Shown: positions 6,671 through 12,125 of the stretch, piece after piece | Numbering within the stretch: position 1 is the stretch's first letter | Layout: every line of letters begins with the position of its first letter | NCBI GenBank assembly: GCA_964434345.1 | Contig: CAYSUY010000127.1 | Coordinates: forward strand, 1 to 12,125 | Direction of reading: 5' to 3' | DNA: 12,125 nucleotides | From: CAIOSQ01 sp964434345 | GTDB lineage: Bacteria > Pseudomonadota > Alphaproteobacteria > CACIAM-22H2 | Notes under the pieces: model-generated | Told to the model about the DNA's origin: nothing | Seen by the model: only the letters and a program-made list of their open reading frames with translations | Databases searched by the model: none | Program-made: the position numbers and the translations under genes

Positions 6671-6688
6671 ACCGCCGGAGGTCCCGAG

Positions 6689-7885
6689 ATGAACATCCAC
6701 GAGTATCAGGCGAAGCAACTGCTCGCGAAATACGGCGTCGCGGTGCCCAAGGGCTTCGTGGCCTACACGCCCGAAGAGGCCGAAAAGGCGGCGCAGCAGC
6801 TGCCGGGTCCCGTCTGGGTCGTCAAGTCGCAGATCCATGCCGGCGGCCGCGGTGCGGGGCGCTTCTCGAACGATCCGAACGGCAAGGGCGGCGTGCGTGT
6901 CGTCAAGTCGGTCGCGGACGTGAAGGCCAATGCCGCGGCGATGCTCGGCAACGTGCTCGTCACGAAGCAGACCGGCGCCAAGGGCAAGGAGGTCAAGCGC
7001 CTCTATGTCGAGGATGGCTGTGACATCAAGCGCGAGCTGTATCTCTCGATGCTCGTCGATCGCGCCACCGGCCGCGTCACCGTCGTCGCCTCGACCGAGG
7101 GCGGCATGGAGATCGAGGAGGTCGCCGCGAACCACCCCGAGAAGATCGTCAAGATCGCGATCGATCCGGTGACCGGGCTGCAGGGGCATCACGCGCGCCG
7201 CGTGGCCTTCGGCCTCGGCCTCGCGGGCAAGCAGGTCGGCACCGCGGTGAAGTTCCTCGACGCGATGTACAAGGCCTTCATCGATCTCGACGCGTCGGTC
7301 GTCGAGATCAACCCGCTGGTCGTGACCGGCGCCGGCGACGTCCTTGCGCTCGATGCGAAGATGAACTTCGACGACAACGCGCTCTTCCGTCACAAGGAGG
7401 TCGCCGAACTGCGCGACACCGACGAGGAAGACCCGATGGAGCTCGAGGCCGGCAAGTACGAGCTCAACTACGTCAAGCTCGACGGCAATATCGGCTGCAT
7501 GGTCAACGGCGCCGGCCTCGCCATGGCGACGATGGACATCATCAAGCTGTATGGCGGCGAGCCGGCGAACTTCCTCGACGTCGGCGGCGGCGCCACGAAG
7601 GAGCGCGTCACCGCGGCCTTCAAGCTGATCCTGTCCGACCCGAACGTGGAGGGCATCCTCGTCAACATCTTCGGCGGCATCATGCGCTGCGACGTGATCG
7701 CCGAGGGCGTGGTCGCCGCGGCGCGCGAGGTCGCGCTGAACGTGCCGCTGGTCGTGCGCCTCGAGGGCACGAACGTCGAGCTCGGCAAGAAGATCATGAA
7801 GCAGTCCGGCCTGCCGATCCTCTCGGCGGACAACCTCGCCGACGCGGCGGAAAAGATCGTCAAGGCCGTGAAGGAGGCCGCATAA
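6689..7885 (+). CDS. sucC: Succinyl-CoA synthetase (ADP/GDP-forming) beta subunit
   Basis: SucC is the nucleotide-binding subunit of succinyl-CoA synthetase, which couples succinyl-CoA cleavage to ATP or GTP formation. It has 398 residues. The N-terminal ATP-grasp domain begins MNIHEYQAKQLLAKYGV, with K46 and HAGGRG at the nucleotide site. Compared with E. coli, about nine residues are inserted after GGRG (ending NGKGGVRV), an insertion also known in other alphaproteobacterial SucC. Further motifs are VEINPLVV (Mg-binding region), NFLDVGGGA and NIFGGIMRCDVIAEGV (from residue 326) in the C-terminal flavodoxin-like domain, and RLEGTNVELGK. GGAGGT (6677-6682) is 6 nt before the ATG. The gene lies 18 nt after mdh, and sucD begins 2 nt after its stop, which suggests translational coupling of the two subunits. 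The identification is secure. Confidence 0.98.
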   Translation: MNIHEYQAKQLLAKYGVAVPKGFVAYTPEEAEKAAQQLPGPVWVVKSQIHAGGRGAGRFSNDPNGKGGVRVVKSVADVKANAAAMLGNVLVTKQTGAKGKEVKRLYVEDGCDIKRELYLSMLVDRATGRVTVVASTEGGMEIEEVAANHPEKIVKIAIDPVTGLQGHHARRVAFGLGLAGKQVGTAVKFLDAMYKAFIDLDASVVEINPLVVTGAGDVLALDAKMNFDDNALFRHKEVAELRDTDEEDPMELEAGKYELNYVKLDGNIGCMVNGAGLAMATMDIIKLYGGEPANFLDVGGGATKERVTAAFKLILSDPNVEGILVNIFGGIMRCDVIAEGVVAAAREVALNVPLVVRLEGTNVELGKKIMKQSGLPILSADNLADAAEKIVKAVKEAA

Positions 7886-7887
7886 CC

Positions 7888-8763
7888 ATGGCCGTCCTCG
7901 TCGACAAGAACACCAAGGTGATCTGCCAGGGCTTCACCGGCGCGCAGGGAACCTTCCATTCCGAACAGGCGATCGCCTACGGGACCAGGATGGTCGGCGG
8001 CGTCACCCCCGGCAAGGGCGGATCCACGCATCTCGATCTGCCGGTCTTCGATACCGTCGCGGCCGCGCGATCGGCGACGGGATGCAACGCATCGGTGATC
8101 TACGTTCCGCCGCCCTTCGCCGCGGACGCGATCCTCGAGGCGATCGATGCCGAACTGCCGCTGGTGGTCTGCATCACCGAGGGCATTCCCGTGCTCGACA
8201 TGGTGCGGGTGAAGCGCGCGCTCGGCGGCTCGAAGACCCGGCTGATCGGACCGAACTGCCCCGGCGTGATCACGCCCGGCGAATGCAAGATCGGCATCAT
8301 GCCAGGCCACATCCATCAGCGCGGGCGGATCGGCATCGTGTCGCGCTCCGGTACGCTGACCTATGAGGCCGTGGCGCAGACCACGGCCGCCGGGCTGGGC
8401 CAGACGACCTGCATCGGCATCGGCGGCGACCCGGTCAACGGGACGAATTTCGTCGACTGCCTCGAGATGTTCGTCGCCGATCCGGAGACCCAGGGCATCA
8501 TCATGATCGGCGAGATCGGTGGCGATGCGGAGGTCAAGGGCGCCGAGTTCCTCAAGGCTTCCGGAACGAAGAAGCCGATCGTCGGGTTCATTGCCGGCCG
8601 CACGGCGCCCCCCGGGCGCCGCATGGGCCATGCCGGCGCGGTGATCTCCGGCGGCAACGACACCGCTGATTTCAAGGTCGATGCGATGCGCGCGGCCGGG
8701 ATCCATGTCGCCGACTCGCCCGCCGCCCTCGGCTCGACGATGCTGAAGGCGATGCGCGGATGA
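7888..8763 (+). CDS. sucD: Succinyl-CoA synthetase alpha subunit
   Basis: SucD binds CoA and carries the phosphohistidine that relays phosphate between succinyl-phosphate and the nucleotide on SucC. The 291-residue product has the CoA-binding GFTGAQGTFHSEQAI, the following VGGVTPGKGG, the IYVPPPFAADAI strand, ITEGIPV, GPNCPGVI and SRSGTLTYE. It also has GEIGGDAE, and GRRMGHAGAVI with catalytic H248 (H246 in E. coli). The length is normal. ATG 7888 is preceded by AGGAGG (7872-7877), which lies inside the last codons of sucC, with a 10-nt spacer. The stop TGA 8761-8763 shares its A with a downstream ATG (TGATG) and is followed closely by a strong stem-loop at 8770-8798. The identification is secure. 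Confidence 0.98.
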   Translation: MAVLVDKNTKVICQGFTGAQGTFHSEQAIAYGTRMVGGVTPGKGGSTHLDLPVFDTVAAARSATGCNASVIYVPPPFAADAILEAIDAELPLVVCITEGIPVLDMVRVKRALGGSKTRLIGPNCPGVITPGECKIGIMPGHIHQRGRIGIVSRSGTLTYEAVAQTTAAGLGQTTCIGIGGDPVNGTNFVDCLEMFVADPETQGIIMIGEIGGDAEVKGAEFLKASGTKKPIVGFIAGRTAPPGRRMGHAGAVISGGNDTADFKVDAMRAAGIHVADSPAALGSTMLKAMRG

Positions 8764-8906
8764 TGTGCCGCCGCGCGCCTGCCCAGCGGGCGCGCGGCCG
8801 GTTCGGCATCCGGGGGGAGGGGAACGGGCCATGCCGGCGCCCGATCATGAGCCGGCGGTCGGAGTTTCTGCGCGGGCGCGCCGCGGCGGCGCGCCGTCGA
8901 TTGTGA
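8763..8906 (+). CDS. Possible 47-codon Arg-rich small ORF between sucD and sucA
   Basis: An ATG overlaps the sucD stop as TGATG, a layout typical of translational coupling. The frame stays open for 47 codons, ends in TGA at 8904-8906 and runs out of frame with the 5' part of sucA. The product would be very Arg-rich (about 15 Arg), beginning MCRRAPAQRARGRFG and ending AAAARRRL. The stem-loop at 8770-8798 lies within it. No family is recognised and no strong Shine-Dalgarno precedes it. Arg-rich open frames arise easily in GC-rich DNA, so this may be a chance frame or a leader ORF with a role only in translation. Listed with low confidence. Confidence 0.18.
   Translation: MCRRAPAQRARGRFGIRGEGNGPCRRPIMSRRSEFLRGRAAAARRRL
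8770..8798 (+). promoter_or_regulatory. Strong GC stem-loop in the sucD-sucA junction
   Basis: Bases 8770-8781 pair with 8787-8798 over 12 bp, all Watson-Crick except one G-T (U8780-G8788), around the loop CCCAG (8782-8786). It begins 7 nt after the sucD stop and ends 17 nt before the sucA Shine-Dalgarno GGAGG. No T tract follows, so termination is unlikely to be complete. An intra-operon element that sets the SCS to 2-oxoglutarate dehydrogenase ratio, through partial termination or mRNA stability, is an inference. Confidence 0.5.
8816..8820 (+). promoter_or_regulatory. Shine-Dalgarno deciding the sucA start
   Basis: GGAGG lies in a G-rich run 10 nt before ATG 8831. The conserved N-terminus of SucA starts at ATG 8915, which has no comparable site. 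mdh, sucC, sucD and sucB all have clear sites 6-10 nt before their ATGs, so this one favours 8831 and a 28-residue extension. Confidence 0.55.
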
Positions 8907-11824
8907 ACGGTGCCATGACACAGACCCTCGCCTCCTTCCTCACCGGCGCCAACGGCGCCTTCATCGCCGAGCTGCACGAGCGCTGGCTCGCGGACCCGAA
9001 TTCGGTCGACGCCAGCTGGCAGGCCGTGTTCGACGGGCTCGCCGAGGAGGCTGCGGCGCTCGGCGGCGAACTGCGCGGCCCGTCCTGGGCGCGCGGCCCG
9101 CGCGCCAAGGTCATCGGGGTCGCCGAGCCGGAACCGCCGGCCAGGCGCGGGGCCAAGGGCGCTGCGCCGGCCGCGCCCCAGGCCGCCAAGCCGGATGTCT
9201 CGCCCGATCAGGTGCGTGCCGCGACGCGCGATTCGGTGCGCGCGCTCATGCTGATCCGCGCCTATCGCATCCGCGGCCATCTCGAGGCGAATCTCGATCC
9301 GCTCGCGCTGAAGCCGCGCGAGCGCCACCCCGAACTCGAGCCCGCGACCTACGGCTTCACCGAAGCCGACATGGACCGGCAGATCTTCATCGACGGCGTG
9401 CTCGGCCTCGAGACGCCGACCCTTCGCGAGATCGTCCAGGTCCTGCGCGACACGTATTGCGGCTCGATCGGCGTCGAGTTCATGCACATGTCGGATCCCG
9501 AGCAGAAGGCCTGGATCCAGGAGCGCATCGAGTCGATCCGAAACCACACCGACTTCACCGCCAAGGGGAAGAAGGCCATCCTCGAACGGCTCACCGCGGC
9601 CGAGAAATTCGAGCAGTTCCTCGACAAGAAATACACCGGCACCAAGCGTTTCGGGCTCGAGGGCGGCGAGGCGATGATTCCGGCGCTGGAGCAGATCCTC
9701 AAGCGCGGCGGGCAGCTGGGACTGAGGGAGGTGTGCATCGGCATGCCGCATCGCGGGCGCCTCAACGTGCTCGCGAATTTCATGTCGAAGCCCTACGCGG
9801 CGATCTTTTCCGAATTCCAGGGCATTCCGGCCAACCCCGAGGACGTCCAGGGCTCCGGCGACGTGAAGTACCACATGGGCACGTCGGCCGATCGCAGCTT
9901 CGACGGCAACGTCGTCCATCTCTCGCTGCAGGCCAACCCGTCGCATCTCGAGGCCGTCAATCCGGTCGTCCTCGGCAAGGTTCGGGCGAAGCAGGTACAG
10001 CGCATGCAGTCCAATCCCGCCCTGTCGCGCGAAGACGCGATGGGCGAGGTGATGGCGATCCTGATGCATGGCGATGCGGCCTTCGCGGGGCAGGGTCTCG
10101 TCGGCGAGACGCTGATGCTCTCGGAACTCAAGGGCTATCGCGTCGGCGGCACGATCCATTTCATCGTCAACAACCAGATCGGCTTCACGACCTCGCCGCA
10201 ATATTCGCGGTCGTCGCCTTATCCGACCGATGTCGGCAAGATGATCATGGCGCCGATCTTCCACGTGAACGGCGACGACGCCGAAGCGGTGGTGCACGTC
10301 GCGCGGATCGCGACCGAGTTCCGCCAGCGCTTCAAGAAGGACGTCATCATCGACATGATGTGCTACCGGCGGCACGGGCATAACGAGTCCGACGAGCCGG
10401 GCTTCACCCAGCCGCAGATGTATCGCGCGATCGCCAAGCACCCGACGACCCGCGCGATCTACGCGCAGCGCCTCGTCGGCGAGGGCACCTTGACCGCCGA
10501 GGAATCCGAGTCCGTCGTCGCCGAGTTCCAGGCGCATCTCGAGACCCAGTTCGAGGCCGCCAAGGGCTACAAGCCGAACAAGGCCGACTGGCTCGAGGGC
10601 AAGTGGACCGGCATGGAGGTCGCCTCGGGAGAGGACCGCCGCGGCGATACCGCGGTGCCGCTCGACCTGCTCAAGACGGTCGCCGACGCGCTGACCCGCG
10701 TACCGGAGACGCATCGCATCCACCGCACGCTGCGCCGCGTGCTCGACGCCCGCCAGCGTACCCTGCAGGCGGGCGCCGGCCTCGACTGGGCGACCGCCGA
10801 GGCGCTCGCCTTCGGCACATTGCTGGCCGAGGGCACGCCGGTGCGCCTGTCGGGTCAGGATTCGGGGCGCGGCACGTTCTCGCAGCGCCATTCCGTGCTC
10901 GTCGACCAGGAGAGCGAAGAGCGTTTCCTGCCGCTCAACCATGTCCGCGACGGGCAGGCGCAGTTCGAGGTCATCGACTCGCCGCTCTCCGAGTTCGGCG
11001 TGCTTGGCTTCGACTACGGCTACTCGCTCGCCGAACCCAACGCCCTGGTCTGCTGGGAAGGTCAGTTCGGCGACTTCGTCAACGGCGCGCAGGTGATGAT
11101 CGACCAGTTCATCTGCTCCTCGGAGTCCAAGTGGCTGCGCATGTCCGGTCTCGTGCTGCTGCTGCCGCATGGCTACGAAGGCCAGGGACCCGAGCATTCC
11201 TCGGCGCGCCCCGAGCGCTTCCTCCAGCTCTCCGCCGAGGACAACTGGCAGGTCGTCAACCTCACGACGCCGGCGAATTATTTCCACGCGCTGCGCCGGC
11301 AGGTCCGGCGGCCATTCCGCAAGCCGCTCGTGGTGATGACGCCGAAATCGCTGCTGCGCCACAAGCTCGCGACCTCCGCGCTCGCCGACATGGGGCCTGG
11401 GACGACCTTCCACCGCGTGCTGCCCGAGACCGGCAAGCTCGTCGCCGCCGACAAGGTGCGGCGTGTCGTCCTGTGCACCGGCAAGGTCTATTACGACCTG
11501 TTCGAGGAGCGCGAGAAGCGCGGCATCGACGATGTCGCGCTGCTGCGCGTCGAGCAACTCTATCCGTTCCCCTTCCGCACCCTCGAGAAGGAACTCCAGG
11601 GCTACCGGAAGGCGGAGGTCGTCTGGTGCCAGGAAGAGCCCTACAACATGGGCGCCTGGCATTTCGTCGACCGTCGTATCGAGCAGGTGCTCGGTGCCAT
11701 CGACATCGCGGCCAAGCGTCCGCGCTATGTCGGCCGCCCCGAGGCGGCGTCGCCGGCCACGGGTCTCTACAAGCGTCACAATCAGGAACAGGCGAAGCTC
11801 GTCGACGAGGCTCTCAAGGCCTGA
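8831..11824 (+). CDS. sucA: 2-oxoglutarate dehydrogenase E1 component
   Basis: SucA is the thiamine-diphosphate E1 of the 2-oxoglutarate dehydrogenase complex. It decarboxylates 2-oxoglutarate and succinylates the lipoyl arm of SucB. From ATG 8831 it has 997 residues; from ATG 8915, 969. Numbering from 8831: GMPHRGRLNVLANF (around 305-317), KYHMGTS (346-352), QANPSHLEAVNP, ThDP/Mg motif GDAAFAGQG (414-422) with NNQIGFTT (from 447), ELKGYRVGG, then the transketolase-like pyrimidine-binding domain TPVRLSGQDSGRGTFSQRH (from 669) and HGYEGQGPEHSSARPERFLQL. It ends with the family C-terminus RPRYVGRPEAASPATG and KRHNQEQ. Residues 29 on (MTQTLASFLTGANGAFIAELHERWL) match the usual N-terminus. The 28-residue extension is Ala/Arg/Pro-rich, and 7 of its 27 non-Met codons end in A or T, less biased than the rest, so 8915 remains possible. 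sucB follows after 33 nt. Function is secure; the start is not. Confidence 0.96.
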   Translation: MPAPDHEPAVGVSARARRGGAPSIVNGAMTQTLASFLTGANGAFIAELHERWLADPNSVDASWQAVFDGLAEEAAALGGELRGPSWARGPRAKVIGVAEPEPPARRGAKGAAPAAPQAAKPDVSPDQVRAATRDSVRALMLIRAYRIRGHLEANLDPLALKPRERHPELEPATYGFTEADMDRQIFIDGVLGLETPTLREIVQVLRDTYCGSIGVEFMHMSDPEQKAWIQERIESIRNHTDFTAKGKKAILERLTAAEKFEQFLDKKYTGTKRFGLEGGEAMIPALEQILKRGGQLGLREVCIGMPHRGRLNVLANFMSKPYAAIFSEFQGIPANPEDVQGSGDVKYHMGTSADRSFDGNVVHLSLQANPSHLEAVNPVVLGKVRAKQVQRMQSNPALSREDAMGEVMAILMHGDAAFAGQGLVGETLMLSELKGYRVGGTIHFIVNNQIGFTTSPQYSRSSPYPTDVGKMIMAPIFHVNGDDAEAVVHVARIATEFRQRFKKDVIIDMMCYRRHGHNESDEPGFTQPQMYRAIAKHPTTRAIYAQRLVGEGTLTAEESESVVAEFQAHLETQFEAAKGYKPNKADWLEGKWTGMEVASGEDRRGDTAVPLDLLKTVADALTRVPETHRIHRTLRRVLDARQRTLQAGAGLDWATAEALAFGTLLAEGTPVRLSGQDSGRGTFSQRHSVLVDQESEERFLPLNHVRDGQAQFEVIDSPLSEFGVLGFDYGYSLAEPNALVCWEGQFGDFVNGAQVMIDQFICSSESKWLRMSGLVLLLPHGYEGQGPEHSSARPERFLQLSAEDNWQVVNLTTPANYFHALRRQVRRPFRKPLVVMTPKSLLRHKLATSALADMGPGTTFHRVLPETGKLVAADKVRRVVLCTGKVYYDLFEEREKRGIDDVALLRVEQLYPFPFRTLEKELQGYRKAEVVWCQEEPYNMGAWHFVDRRIEQVLGAIDIAAKRPRYVGRPEAASPATGLYKRHNQEQAKLVDEALKA

Positions 11825-11857
11825 CGGTTTCGCGCGATTCGGGAAAGGACCAGGAAC

Positions 11858-12125
11858 ATGGCGGTCGAGATCAAGGTGCCCGCGCTGGGCGAGTCGGTGA
11901 CCGAAGCGACGGTGGCCAAGTGGTTCAAGAAGGTGGGCGACGCCGTCGCCGCCGACGAGCCGCTGGTCGAACTCGAGACCGACAAGGTCACGGTCGAAGT
12001 GCCGTCGCCCACCGCAGGCAGCATCGCCGAGATCCGCGCCGAGGCCGGCGCGACGGTCAATGTCGGCGCATTGCTCGGCATGATCGCCGCCGGCGCCGCC
12101 CCGGCGAAGGCCGCAGCCAAGGCCG
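11858..12125 (+). CDS. sucB: 2-oxoglutarate dehydrogenase E2 (dihydrolipoyl succinyltransferase), 3' end outside window
   Basis: SucB forms the core of the 2-oxoglutarate dehydrogenase complex and transfers the succinyl group from lipoyl-lysine to CoA. Only the first 89 residues are in the window. They form a complete N-terminal lipoyl domain: AVEIKVPALGESVTEATVAKW, GDAVAADEPLVELETDKVTVEV with lipoyl-lysine K43, then PSPTAGSIAEI. An Ala/Lys/Pro linker (APAKAAAKA) begins at the edge. The peripheral-subunit-binding and catalytic domains must lie beyond 12125. ATG 11858 is preceded by AAAGGA (11844-11849) with an 8-nt spacer; a nearer AGGA at 11852 is too close. Its place right after sucA separates it from the pyruvate dehydrogenase E2, which has a similar lipoyl domain. 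The E3 gene (lpd) often follows but cannot be seen. Confidence 0.95.
   Translation, partial: MAVEIKVPALGESVTEATVAKWFKKVGDAVAADEPLVELETDKVTVEVPSPTAGSIAEIRAEAGATVNVGALLGMIAAGAAPAKAAAKA

Noticed and set aside
6662..6676. Five-bp stem GGCGG/CCGCC at the mdh stop, beside the sucC Shine-Dalgarno
   Set aside because: Too short to separate from chance in GC-rich DNA, although it could fold.
5579..7393. A 604-codon open frame on the minus strand across mdh and sucC
   Set aside because: It spans two secure genes and their gap, has biased Arg/Asp/His/Leu composition and no family features; a codon-bias shadow.
8672..11779. A 1035-codon open frame on the minus strand across sucA
   Set aside because: It is fully antisense to a clear SucA with all family motifs. 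Long antisense frames are expected in GC-rich genes with G/C third positions, and its Arg/Asp/Leu-rich product has no recognisable motif.

Overview
The window is GC-rich DNA with a strong preference for G or C at third codon positions. It reads as a chromosomal TCA-cycle locus of an alphaproteobacterium. The order zapE-mdh-sucC-sucD-sucA-sucB is a familiar alphaproteobacterial arrangement, and the SucC GGRG-loop insertion and LDH-type malate dehydrogenase fit the same group. An order such as Rhodospirillales/Acetobacterales is plausible, but the sequence alone does not prove it. No rRNA, tRNA, CRISPR array, insertion sequence or phage gene was seen, and no stretch over 300 bases lacks a gene.

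Left part (1-2560, plus strand): sdhB, the iron-sulfur subunit of succinate dehydrogenase, lacks only the first base of its start codon. It is followed closely by an Asp/Glu-racemase-superfamily protein with a single cysteine and by an exported ABC-type substrate-binding protein that has no permease or ATPase beside it. Middle (2548-4387): msrA on the minus strand converges on the binding-protein gene. The two 3' ends overlap by 13 bp inside a perfect hairpin that contains both stop codons. Divergent from msrA is a chimeric nucleoid-type protein: a long Lys/Ala/Pro-rich basic arm holding nine tandem 15-bp repeats, a small domain that looks winged-helix-like, and a strongly acidic tail.

Right part (4448-12125, plus strand): zapE is followed by a probable promoter and then mdh-sucC-sucD-sucA-sucB, all in one direction. 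The products form a contiguous piece of the TCA cycle. SucA and SucB (with an E3 not seen here) convert 2-oxoglutarate to succinyl-CoA, SucCD convert succinyl-CoA to succinate with NTP formation, SdhB belongs to the complex that oxidises succinate, and Mdh oxidises malate to oxaloacetate. The sucD-sucA junction is the odd spot of the operon. It holds a 12-bp GC-rich stem-loop, a possible 47-codon ORF whose ATG overlaps the sucD stop, and a strong Shine-Dalgarno that places the sucA start upstream of the conserved N-terminus.

Most of the window is ordinary core metabolism. The items most worth a second look are the basic/winged-helix/acidic nucleoid-type protein with its repeat tract, the hairpin shared by two convergent stop codons, and the sucD-sucA junction.
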